Below are positions 43,301-51,079 of a stretch of 64,000 bases of DNA, piece after piece. Location: the NCBI RefSeq assembly GCF_030816915.1, contig NZ_JAUSYN010000002.1:3857501-3921500 (forward strand), given 5' to 3'. A program made the translations under genes and the position numbers. Source of the stretch: Streptomyces sp. B3I8 (GTDB lineage Bacteria > Actinomycetota > Actinomycetes > Streptomycetales > Streptomycetaceae). Every line of letters starts with the position of its first letter. Position 1 is the first letter of the stretch. The notes under the pieces are model-generated. The model saw only the letters and a list, made by a program, of their open reading frames with translations. It did no database searches and was not told where the DNA came from.

Positions 43301-43330
43301 CCCGGGTCCCTCTCTCCCGGGTCCCTCTCT
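43301..43330. repeat. Tandem 15-bp repeat
   Basis: CCCGGGTCCCTCTCT occurs at 43301-43315 and 43316-43330, followed by CCCGAG-type decay, in the XRE-aldehyde dehydrogenase spacer. Confidence 0.75.
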
Positions 43331-43402
43331 CCCGAGCCCGAGCCCGGTCCGCCCGAGTCCGCCCGGCGCCTCCCAACTCCCCAGTCCCACACGTACGATG
43401 AC

Positions 43403-43438
43403 GTTCGATCGAACACTCGTCGAGCGACCGATCGGTCG
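43403..43438. promoter_or_regulatory. Two palindromes upstream of the aldehyde dehydrogenase gene
   Basis: GTTCGATCGAAC (43403-43414) and CGACCGATCGGTCG (43425-43438) are perfect palindromes sharing a CGATCG centre, 23 bp apart centre to centre. They lie 68-103 bases before the ATG and look like a TetR-type operator pair. No obvious regulator gene adjoins. Confidence 0.6.
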
Positions 43439-43505
43439 AGCGGATGACGGCGACTGCGACGACTGCGACGGCTGTCACGGCAGCGACAGGGGATCGAGGG
43501 AGAAC

Positions 43506-44966
43506 ATGTCGTCCTACTTCACGGACCTGGCTCAGCAGTACATCGACGGCGAGTGGCGTCCGGGTACCGGGGCCTGGGAGATCATCGACTTCAACCCGTA
43601 CGACGGCGAGAAGCTCGCGACGATCACGATAGCCACCGTGGACGAGGTCGATCAGGCCTACCGCGCCGCCGAGCGCGCCCAGCGGGACTGGGCGGCCACC
43701 AACGCCTACGCCCGGCGCGCGGTGTTCGAGAAAGCCCTGCGCCTCCTGGAGGAGCGTGAGGCGGAGATCGCCGAGCTGATCATCGCCGAACTGGGCGGCA
43801 CCCGCACCAAGGCCGGCTTCGAACTGCACCTCGCCAAGGAGTTCCTGCGCGAGGCGGTCCACCTGACGCTGACCCCCCAGGCCCGCGTCCTCCCCTCGCC
43901 GACCGAGGGCAAGGAGAACCGCGTGTACCGCGTCCCCGTCGGCGTCGTCGGGGTGATCAGCCCCTTCAACTTCCCCTTCCTGCTCTCCCTGAAGTCCGTC
44001 GCCCCGGCGCTCGCGCTCGGCAACGCGGTCGTCCTCAAGCCGCACCAGGACACGCCCGTCACCGGCGGCACCCTGGTCGCGAAGATCTTCGAGGACGCGG
44101 GGCTCCCCGGCGGCCTGCTCAACGTCGTGGTCACCGACATCTCGGAGATCGGCGATGCCTTCCTGGAGCACCCGGTGCCCAAGGTGATCTCCTTCACCGG
44201 CTCCGACAAGGTCGGCCGGCACGTGGCCACGGTCTGCGCCTCGCACTTCAAGCGCACGGTCCTCGAACTCGGCGGCAACAGCGCCCTGGTGGTACTGGAC
44301 GACGCCGACCTCGACTACGCCGTCGACGCGGCCGTCTTCAGCCGGTACGTCCACCAGGGCCAGGTCTGCATGGCCGCCAACCGCATCCTCGTCGACCGCT
44401 CGGTGCTGGAGGAGTTCACCGCGAAGTTCGTCGCCAAGGTGAAGTCCCTCAAGGCCGGCGACCCCAGTGACCCGGCCACGGTCATCGGCCCGGTCATCAA
44501 CTCCTCCCAGGCCGACGCCCTCACCGGCGCCGTCGACCAGGCCGTCGAGGCGGGTGCCACCGCCCTGGTGCGCGGGCGGACCACGGCCAACCTCGTCGAG
44601 CCGTCCGTCCTCACCGACATCCCGGCCGGCTCCCCCCTGCTCAGGCAGGAGCTGTTCGGCCCGGTGGCGCTGCTCCTCCCGTTCGACGGCGAGGAGGAGG
44701 CCGTCCGCCTCGTCAACGACACCCCGTACGGTCTCAGCGGCGCTGTCCACACCGGGGACGTCGAGCGCGGTGTGGCCTTCGCCCGGCGGATCGACACCGG
44801 CATGTTCCACGTGAACGACGGCACGGTCCACGACGAGCCGCAGGTCCCCTTCGGCGGCGAGAAGCACTCCGGGGTGGGCCGGCTGAACGGCGAGACGACG
44901 GTGGAGGCGTTCACCACGCAGAAGTGGATCTCGGTGCAGCACGGCCGCAGCCGCTTCCCGTTCTGA
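43506..44966 (+). CDS. NAD(P)+-dependent aldehyde dehydrogenase
   Basis: A 486-residue ALDH-superfamily enzyme oxidising an aldehyde to the acid. PVGVVGVISPFNFPF and KPHQDTPVTGG form the cofactor site, SFTGSDKVGRHVA follows, and the catalytic Glu is in LELGGNSALVVL. The nucleophilic Cys is in QGQVCMAANR, near residue 296. It resembles benzaldehyde/vanillin-type dehydrogenases, but the substrate is not determined. ATG 43506 follows GAGGGAG. A palindrome pair upstream suggests specific induction. Confidence 0.92.
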   Translation: MSSYFTDLAQQYIDGEWRPGTGAWEIIDFNPYDGEKLATITIATVDEVDQAYRAAERAQRDWAATNAYARRAVFEKALRLLEEREAEIAELIIAELGGTRTKAGFELHLAKEFLREAVHLTLTPQARVLPSPTEGKENRVYRVPVGVVGVISPFNFPFLLSLKSVAPALALGNAVVLKPHQDTPVTGGTLVAKIFEDAGLPGGLLNVVVTDISEIGDAFLEHPVPKVISFTGSDKVGRHVATVCASHFKRTVLELGGNSALVVLDDADLDYAVDAAVFSRYVHQGQVCMAANRILVDRSVLEEFTAKFVAKVKSLKAGDPSDPATVIGPVINSSQADALTGAVDQAVEAGATALVRGRTTANLVEPSVLTDIPAGSPLLRQELFGPVALLLPFDGEEEAVRLVNDTPYGLSGAVHTGDVERGVAFARRIDTGMFHVNDGTVHDEPQVPFGGEKHSGVGRLNGETTVEAFTTQKWISVQHGRSRFPF

Positions 44967-45113
44967 GCCGACCCGCGCATTCGTCGCAGGGGGCGCACAG
45001 GGCATCCTGGTGACACCCGTGGAACCCGGCGGGGACACCTTGCGTTGATAGCTTTGACCGGCCACACCTTCTCGGTGCGGCCGTACCCCCTCACTCCTCG
45101 GGAGCCCGGAACC

Positions 45114-46196
45114 GTGCAGACGCTTGCCCTCGGACCGAGCTGGATGGATCCGAATCACCTCCTCGACTCGTTCGGCATCTGGGGCCTGCTCCTCGTCGTC
45201 TTCGCCGAGTCGGGCCTGCTCATCGGCTTCTTCCTGCCGGGCGACTCGCTGCTGTTCACCTGCGGTCTGCTGATCACGTCGCACCAGATGGACTTCCCCC
45301 TGTGGGCGGCGGTCGTGCTGATCTGCCTCGCCGCGGTCCTGGGCGACCAGGCGGGCTTCATGTTCGGCAAGAAGGTCGGCCCCTCGCTCTTCAACCGCCC
45401 CGACTCCCGGCTGTTCAAGCAGGAGAACGTCGTCAAGGCGCACGAGTTCTTCGAGAAGTACGGCGCCAAGTCCCTCGTCCTCGCCCGCTTCGTGCCCGTC
45501 GTGCGCACGTTCACCCCGATCATCGCGGGCGTCAGCGGCATGCGGTACCGCTCGTTCCTGACCTTCAACGTCATCGGCGGCGTCCTGTGGGGCGCGGGCG
45601 TGACGCTGCTCGGCTCCTGGCTGGGCAAGATCGACGCGGTCAAGAACAACATCGAGGCGATCCTCATCCTGATCGTGCTCGTCTCGGTCGTCCCGATCGC
45701 CATCGAGTTCCTGCGCGCCCGGTCCAAGGCGAAGAAGAACCCTCCCGAGGCAGCGCCCCAGCCGGCACCGGCCGGACAAGCGGCCCACGGCCTCCCCCGG
45801 CACCCGCAGATGGACGACGCCACCACCCGCCTGCGCGCCGTCCCCCCGGCCCACCAGGACCAGCGTTACGGCAGCGGCCACCGCGACAACGGCGGGACCG
45901 GTCACGGGATGGGCAACGCCGGGCAGCAGCAGCCGTACGGTGGCCGGCAGCCGTACGGCGATCAGCAGCATCACGGCACCCAGCAGCATCATGGCGATCA
46001 GCAGCACCACGGCGGCGATCAGCAGCACTACGGCGATCAGCAGCACTACGGCGATCAGCAGCACTACGGTGACCAGCAGGATTACGGCTACCAGGACTAC
46101 GGCCAGGGGCAGCAGTACCCCCAGCAGTACGAGGACCAGTCGCAGCAGCCGTACGGCTACGACCAGGGCCGCCGACAGCAGCACCCGTACCACTGA
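45114..46196 (+). CDS. DedA/SNARE-associated family membrane protein with repeat-rich tail
   Basis: A 360-residue protein. Residues about 15-205 form the DedA domain: FAESGLLIGFFLPGDSLLF, the ARFVPVVRTFTPIIAGVSGM motif with its conserved Arg residues, and GGVLWGAGVTLLGSWLG. DedA proteins are proton-linked and many flip lipids such as undecaprenyl phosphate. The C-terminal ~140 residues are Gln/His/Tyr/Gly-rich and disordered, including GDQQHY repeats encoded by an 18-bp tandem array. GTG 45114 is chosen; ATG 45144 is possible. Confidence 0.9.
   Translation: MQTLALGPSWMDPNHLLDSFGIWGLLLVVFAESGLLIGFFLPGDSLLFTCGLLITSHQMDFPLWAAVVLICLAAVLGDQAGFMFGKKVGPSLFNRPDSRLFKQENVVKAHEFFEKYGAKSLVLARFVPVVRTFTPIIAGVSGMRYRSFLTFNVIGGVLWGAGVTLLGSWLGKIDAVKNNIEAILILIVLVSVVPIAIEFLRARSKAKKNPPEAAPQPAPAGQAAHGLPRHPQMDDATTRLRAVPPAHQDQRYGSGHRDNGGTGHGMGNAGQQQPYGGRQPYGDQQHHGTQQHHGDQQHHGGDQQHYGDQQHYGDQQHYGDQQDYGYQDYGQGQQYPQQYEDQSQQPYGYDQGRRQQHPYH
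46014..46085 (+). repeat. 18-bp coding tandem repeat (GDQQHY)
   Basis: GGCGATCAGCAGCACTAC is repeated exactly at 46014, 46032 and 46050, with a degenerate fourth copy at 46068 and further decayed units back to about 45955. Copy-number change keeps frame, so tail length probably varies between strains. Confidence 0.88.
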
Positions 46197-46252
46197 AGGG
46201 TGTTGCGGAAGGTCCGGCTTCGGCACGCCGAAGTGGCGCCTGGCCTGTTGTT

Positions 46253-46612
46253 TCACCGTGTCATGGCGAGGTTGTGCATGGTGGCGACGGCTTGGACCGC
46301 GTGGTGGAGGCCGTCTCCTTTCCGGCGGCAGTCGCGCGGATCTTCCAGTTCTTCATCCGGGCGAAGGTGTGCTCGACGCGGGCGCGGACGCGCCGGTGCT
46401 CGGCGTTGTCTTCTTCCTGGCCGCGCAGGAGGGGGCGACCGGCTCTCTTGCGGTGCGGGACGACCGGGCCGGTGCCGAGGTAGGCGCAGTCCACGATCCA
46501 CAGTCGGTCCACGCCGGCAACCGGCCGCGGGGCGGGCTCCAGGGCCGGTGGCGGACGCAGGCGGTGGATGACCCGGCAGACGGTGGCTGGGGAGATCGTC
46601 AGACGCGGCCGA
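46253..46612 (-). pseudogene. IS5-type DDE transposase remnant, deleted and frameshifted
   Basis: The minus-strand frame reads ISPATVCRVIHRLRP ... VAGVDRLWIVD, then jumps to CAYLGTGPVVPHRKRAGRPLLRGQEEDNAEHRRVRARVEHTFARMKNWKI. In intact relatives roughly 90-110 residues, including the first two catalytic Asp, lie between WIVD and the GTG/VPHR part, so an internal deletion is inferred at about 46487. A one-base loss near 46337 then shifts frame; LRDCRRKGDGLHHAVQAVATMHNLAMTR continues in another frame to a stop at 46253. The 5' third is missing too. It cannot encode an active transposase. Confidence 0.88.
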
Positions 46613-46642
46613 GGCCGATCACGACATTCCCGGGGCCCTTGT

Positions 46643-47521
46643 TCAGCGGTGGCTCTGAATGGGGGGTGTGGGCCGGTCGAGGACCGCTTGCGACTCGTCG
46701 ACGAGTGCGGTCAGGCGCGCGACCTCGGTGTCGGTCAATTGTTCGGCAACTTCGGAAGCTGCGATGTTGGACCGCAGGTGGTCGGGATTGCTTGTGCCGG
46801 GGATGACGACCATGGAGGGCGAACGGCGCAGCAGCCAGGCCAGTGCGATCTGGGCCGGTGTGGCACCCAGGCGCTCCGCCGGGCCGGTCAGCTCTTGGTG
46901 GCCGCTGAGCTGTCCGGCGGCCAGCGGGAAGTAGGGGATGAAGAGGATGCCCTGCGTCTCACAGTCGGCGAGGACCTGGACGCCGCTGCGGTCAAGCAGG
47001 TTGAAGCGGTTCTGCACTGCCGCGATGGGGGTCGTCTGCTGGGCGCGGGCCAGCATCTGCGGGGACGCGCCGGACAGGCCGATGCGGCGGATCAGCCCCT
47101 GGTCTCGAAGCTGGACGAGTGCGCCGAGCGACTCCTCCAGCGGTACGTCCTGGTGCGCGCCGGGTGAGTCACCGACGAGTCGGAGGTAAGTCAGCTCGCT
47201 CGCTTCCGTTCCCATGTCGGTAAGGGCCTCATGCACCTGCCGCCGGACCGTCTCGGGGCGGCCGTCGACGACCCAGGACTTGTCCGGGCCGCGTTCCGCA
47301 CCGACCTTGTTGCCCACGATCACGCCCGCGGGGATCGGTCCCAGTGCCTGCCCGATCAGCTGGTTCACCGTTCGTGGCCCGTAGGCGTTCGCGGTGTCGA
47401 AGAAGGTCACGCCCAGCTCGACGGCCAGGCGCAACACCCGCCGCGCGGCCTCCGGGTCGTCCGGAAATCCCCAGACCCCGGGGCCCGCGAGCTGCATGGC
47501 TCCGTATCCCACACGATTCAT
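46643..47521 (-). CDS. Aldo/keto reductase
   Basis: A 292-residue NADPH-dependent reductase of the AKR superfamily. GVTFFDTANAYGP holds the catalytic Asp/Tyr pair and VGNKVG the Lys. LVGDSPGAHQDVPLEESLGALVQLRDQGLIRRIGLSG replaces the usual catalytic His motif region (normally LxxLHxxD) with RLVGDSPG, as in some AKR subfamilies. IPGTSNPDHLRSNIAA is the phosphate-binding part. ATG 47521 follows AGGAGAG. It sits between an IS remnant and its divergent TetR regulator, so it probably arrived as a module. Confidence 0.9.
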   Translation of the reverse strand: MNRVGYGAMQLAGPGVWGFPDDPEAARRVLRLAVELGVTFFDTANAYGPRTVNQLIGQALGPIPAGVIVGNKVGAERGPDKSWVVDGRPETVRRQVHEALTDMGTEASELTYLRLVGDSPGAHQDVPLEESLGALVQLRDQGLIRRIGLSGASPQMLARAQQTTPIAAVQNRFNLLDRSGVQVLADCETQGILFIPYFPLAAGQLSGHQELTGPAERLGATPAQIALAWLLRRSPSMVVIPGTSNPDHLRSNIAASEVAEQLTDTEVARLTALVDESQAVLDRPTPPIQSHR

Positions 47522-47535
47522 CGAGCTCTCCTGCC

Positions 47536-47583
47536 GTATCACTGCAACGCGAATATCGGTATCACTGAACGAATCAGTGATAC
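47536..47583. promoter_or_regulatory. TetR operator between aldo/keto reductase and TetR genes
   Basis: GTATCACTGA at 47559-47568 and TCAGTGATAC at 47574-47583 form a perfect 10-bp inverted repeat with a 5-base spacer. An extra half-site GTATCACTG lies at 47536-47544, 23 bases away, overlapping the likely -10 of the reductase. The right arm abuts TAGCAT (47595-47600), the -10 of the leaderless tetR gene. One repressor should control both. Confidence 0.9.
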
Positions 47584-47607
47584 ACCGGGTGTCGTAGCAT
47601 TGCAACT

Positions 47608-48309
47608 GTGGATGATGCGAAGACCCGCAGTCGCAGGCAGATCCTGGAAGTCGCAGCCGAGCTCTTGGAGCGGAAGGGCGCCCAGGCGCTGTCCACCCGC
47701 GCCGTCGCCGCGGCGGCAGGTATCCGGGCCGCCTCCTTGTACCAGCTCTTCGGTGACAAGGACGGGCTGCTTTCGGCGCTGGCCATACACGCCTTCGACC
47801 TTTACGTGGCGCAGAAACACACCTTGTCGTCGAGCGGCGACCCGGTCGACGGCATACGCCGCGGATGGGACATGCATGTCGACTTCGGCCTGGAACACCC
47901 CGCCCTCTACCTGCTGATGTACGGCACCGACCGCCCCGGTCGGCGCCCACCTGCCGCACGGGAGGCTCAGGAACTCCTCATGACGTTCCTCGGCCGCGCC
48001 GCCTCCGACGGCCGCCTACGAGTACCGCCCGTCCTTGCCGCCCACCTCACGCTGGCAGCGGTGACCGGCGTCACGCTCTCCCTGATCGGCATCCCCGAGG
48101 GCGAACGCGACCCGCAGGTCTCACCGCGCATGCGGGAAGCACTCATCGACGCCCTGACCACCGACACGAGTCCAGCCCCGGACTCCACCCTCGCCGCTCG
48201 CGCCCTCGCGCTCGATGCCACCCTCAGCAGGGCGGATCCAGCTACCGTCCCACTCCGCCCCGTCGAGACCGCACTCCTTCAGGACTGGCTCCAGCATCTC
48301 GCCCACTAG
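47608..48309 (+). CDS. TetR-family regulator of the aldo/keto reductase
   Basis: A 233-residue regulator. SRRQILEVAAELLERKGAQALSTRAVAAAAGIRAASLYQLFGDKDGLLSALA is the N-terminal HTH; the C-terminal domain is all-helical. GTG 47608 is eight bases from TAGCAT, giving a leaderless message. It is divergent from the reductase gene, with a perfect palindrome between them. Confidence 0.92.
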   Translation: MDDAKTRSRRQILEVAAELLERKGAQALSTRAVAAAAGIRAASLYQLFGDKDGLLSALAIHAFDLYVAQKHTLSSSGDPVDGIRRGWDMHVDFGLEHPALYLLMYGTDRPGRRPPAAREAQELLMTFLGRAASDGRLRVPPVLAAHLTLAAVTGVTLSLIGIPEGERDPQVSPRMREALIDALTTDTSPAPDSTLAARALALDATLSRADPATVPLRPVETALLQDWLQHLAH

Positions 48310-48397
48310 GGTCTTTCGTTTGGCTCAGGCCGGCTGGGAGGCGCGGTGCGTCTTCGACCGACCCGTGCCGGACCCCGCGACGCCGGAATGATCCAGA

Positions 48398-48419
48398 CGA
48401 GAGGCCCTAAGGGCTCTCG
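48398..48419. terminator. Hairpin between convergent TetR and ThrE-like genes
   Basis: CGAGAGGCCC pairs with GGGCTCTCG around a three-base loop with one bulge. It lies 89 bases after the TetR stop and 23 before the end of the opposite gene. Confidence 0.6.
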
Positions 48420-48441
48420 AAGGCCATTTTTCGGACACGGC

Positions 48442-50208
48442 CTAGAACCCCCGGGTCCGCTTCGCGGCCCGCCGTCCCTCCGCCGAGCCGACCCGCAGGA
48501 ACAGCCGGGAGATCTCGGCCCCCAGGTTCACCCCGATCGCGATGGCCATGGAGAGCGCCACGGCCTTGGTGAGCGACACCAGGCCGCCGTCGATGTCGTT
48601 CTGGGCGATGCCCAGCAGCCCGAAGTACGTCGCCGAACCGGGCAGCAGCGGGCCGATCGCCGCCGTGGTGAACGGCAGCGCGGACGCGAACCGGTAGCGC
48701 GACAGGAGCTGTCCGAAGAGGCCGACCAGTCCGGCCGCCGCGGCCGTGGACGCCACCGGCGACAGGTCGCCCGCGTAGCGCATCGCGCCGTAGATCGACC
48801 AGGCCACCCCGCCGTTGAGGGTGACCAGCAACACCGTCGAGCGCTCCTGCTGGAGCAGCACCGCGAAGGTCAGCGACAGCAGCATGGAGGCGGCGAGCTG
48901 CCATCCCGGCCGCTGGACGCTGCCGAGCGCCGCGTCCGGATTGAGCTCGGCGCCCAGCGTCACCCCGAAGTACAGCACCACGAGCACCCCGACAACGATG
49001 CCGGTGAAGAAGTACATGACCTCCAGCAAGCGCGCGGAGGCGGTGATGTAGAAGCCGGTGAGCCCGTCCTGCACGCCCGCCACCAGCGCCCGCCCCGGCA
49101 GCAGCGCGAACAGGCCACCCGTGATCACCGCGGACGCCTTCACGTCGACGTCCGCGAGCGTGAGGGCCACGCCGATCGCGGCCGGGGGCATGGCCGCCAC
49201 CGTGAACTGGTAGAACTCCGGCAGGCCGCGCCCGGCGCACAGCCAGGCCAGCCGGTCGCCGAGCATCGCGCCCGCCGCGGCGGCGAGGAACACGAACAGA
49301 CCGCCGCCGACCAGGACCGAGGCGGCGCCCGCGAGCAGTCCGCTCGCCGCGGTCAGCGCCCAGCCGGGGTACGGGTGCCGGTTGCGCCGTATCTCCGCGA
49401 GCCGCCCGTAGGCCTCCTCCAGGGAGATTTCCGTCTCGTCGTCGCTGAGGTCGTCGACGAGCTGGAAGACGGCGGAGAGCCGGGTGTAGTCGGTACCGCG
49501 GCGGCGTACCACGCGGGAGGCCGAGACCGGGTCGTCGACGAGGGACGGCTGGTACGAGACGGACAGCAGCGTGAAGGTGACGTTGGGCTCACAGCGGTCC
49601 AGGCCGTAGGAGCGGCAGACCGCGAACATCGCGGCCTCGACGTCCTCGGCGCCCTCCCCGCCCGCGAGCAGCAGTTCGCCGATGCGGAGGGTGAGGTCGA
49701 GGACGCGCGGCACGGCCGGGCCCGGCTCGTCGGCACGCCGCACCGTCTCCAGGGCGGGCCGCTCGGTGACGGACATGCGCAGCATCGTGCGCATCCGGTC
49801 CTGCCAGGGCGCCTCCTTGGTGAGCTTCACCAGGGGCACGCCGGTGGGCGGCGTGAAGGCGGGCGGGGCATCGCGGGCGCTGTACGTGCGCGGGGGGCTG
49901 AACGCGGACCGCTCGGGCTCGACGGGCGGGGGCTGCGGCACGTCCAGACCGCGCGGCATCGCGAACTCGGAGGTGGTCTCCGACTCACCGGCGGGCGCGT
50001 GCGGCACGTCCAGGCCCTTGGGGACGGCGAACTCGGACGTCGTCGACGACTCGTTGTCACCTGACGTGCCTGACGTGCCTGACGTGCCTGACGTGCCGGC
50101 AGTGCCCGATGCGCCGCCCGCTCCCGCTGCGGCTGTCGTCGGGGGCGCGAACGCGCTGCGCGCCTCGTCCGACTGCGGCTTGCGGCCGTCCGCCTCGCCC
50201 TCCGCCAC
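48442..50208 (-). CDS. ThrE-type threonine/serine exporter family membrane protein
   Basis: A 588-residue protein with both ThrE halves. A cytoplasmic domain (LRIGELLLAGGEGAEDVEAAMFAVCRSYGLDRCEPNVTFTLLSVSY) is followed by about ten membrane segments starting at GWALTAASGLLAGAASVLVGG. Corynebacterial ThrE exports Thr/Ser; export here is inferred. The N-terminal 120 residues are disordered and repetitive: GTSGTSGTSGTSG from a 9-bp DNA repeat near 50060, and two copies of TTSEFA-P-GLDVP. GTG 50208 is the start. Confidence 0.9.
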   Translation of the reverse strand: MAEGEADGRKPQSDEARSAFAPPTTAAAGAGGASGTAGTSGTSGTSGTSGDNESSTTSEFAVPKGLDVPHAPAGESETTSEFAMPRGLDVPQPPPVEPERSAFSPPRTYSARDAPPAFTPPTGVPLVKLTKEAPWQDRMRTMLRMSVTERPALETVRRADEPGPAVPRVLDLTLRIGELLLAGGEGAEDVEAAMFAVCRSYGLDRCEPNVTFTLLSVSYQPSLVDDPVSASRVVRRRGTDYTRLSAVFQLVDDLSDDETEISLEEAYGRLAEIRRNRHPYPGWALTAASGLLAGAASVLVGGGLFVFLAAAAGAMLGDRLAWLCAGRGLPEFYQFTVAAMPPAAIGVALTLADVDVKASAVITGGLFALLPGRALVAGVQDGLTGFYITASARLLEVMYFFTGIVVGVLVVLYFGVTLGAELNPDAALGSVQRPGWQLAASMLLSLTFAVLLQQERSTVLLVTLNGGVAWSIYGAMRYAGDLSPVASTAAAAGLVGLFGQLLSRYRFASALPFTTAAIGPLLPGSATYFGLLGIAQNDIDGGLVSLTKAVALSMAIAIGVNLGAEISRLFLRVGSAEGRRAAKRTRGF

Positions 50209-50362
50209 CAGTTCGCCCCACCTCTCGTACGCGCGGCCCGGTCACTGCGTCCTCGGTACGGGTACTCCCCGCACGCCTCAGTATGCGCACGACAGACCAA
50301 CGGGCCGCGTCGCCCACAGGGGTAACGCGGCCCGTTCGGTACGACGGGGAGGGGCGGGGAGG

Positions 50363-50857
50363 TCAGTGACCCCCGTGCTCCTCGGCACGCTTGTACGACC
50401 GCTCGATCTCGGCCTCGGCATCCGTGCGGCCGACCCAGTTGGCGCCCTCGACCGACTTGCCGGGCTCGAGGTCCTTGTACACCTCGAAGAAGTGCTGGAT
50501 CTCCAGGCGGTCGAACTCGGACACGTGGTGGATGTCCCGCAGGTGCTCCACGCGCGGGTCCGAAGCCGGGACGCACAGCAGCTTGTCGTCGCCGCCGGCC
50601 TCGTCGGTCATCCGGAACATGCCGATGGTGCGGCACTTGATGAGGCAGCCGGGGAACGTCGGCTCCTCGAGCAGGACCAACGCGTCCAGCGGGTCGCCGT
50701 CCTCGCCGAGGGTGTTCTCGACGAAGCCGTAGTCGGCCGGGTAGCTGGTCGAGGTGAAGAGTCGACGGTCCAGGCGGATCCGACCGGTCTCGTGGTCCAC
50801 CTCGTACTTGTTCCGCGAACCCTTCGGGATCTCGATCGTGACGTCGAACTCCACCGG
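50363..50857 (-). CDS. ppa: Inorganic pyrophosphatase (soluble, family I)
   Basis: A 164-residue cytoplasmic enzyme hydrolysing PPi to phosphate. [23 protein letters not shown] and the signature [10 protein letters not shown], here [15 protein letters not shown], hold the Asp metal ligands. I start at GTG 50857 ([10 protein letters not shown]): the in-frame ATG at 50869 begins with GGAGGAG, which is better read as the ribosome site for the GTG. The genome thus has both soluble and membrane (hppA) pyrophosphatases. It is divergent from the carboxypeptidase gene. Confidence 0.96.
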   Translation of the reverse strand, partial: PVEFDVTIEIPKGSRNKYEVDHETGRIRLDRRLFTSTSYPADYGFVENTLGEDGDPLDALVLLEEPTFPGCLIKCRTIGMFRMTDEAGGDDKLLCVPASDPRVEHLRDIHHVSEFDRLEIQHFFEVYKDLEPGKSVEGANWVGRTDAEAEIERSYKRAEEHGGH

Positions 50858-51079
50858 TGGCTCCTCCATGATCAACACATAGTTCTGGTGGTTAAGTGTC
50901 CCTCACGCTTGCGTGTGATCGCGAAAGGGGCTGGTGGTCGTGCCGGAGCTGAGGGCCTGGCCGGCCGCGTACCCGCGCCCGGCGCGGTTCGCGGAGGCCG
51001 TGCCGGAACAGAGGGTGGCACGAACCGAGCGCACGGTGACACAGCGTGTGGCGCGGATCACGAGCGAGGGGGGTCCCTC

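Noticed and set aside
49682..51079. Upstream extension of the carboxypeptidase frame across ppa and the ThrE-type gene
   Set aside because: It is antisense to two recognisable genes, and the GTG at 51080 has a strong ribosome site.
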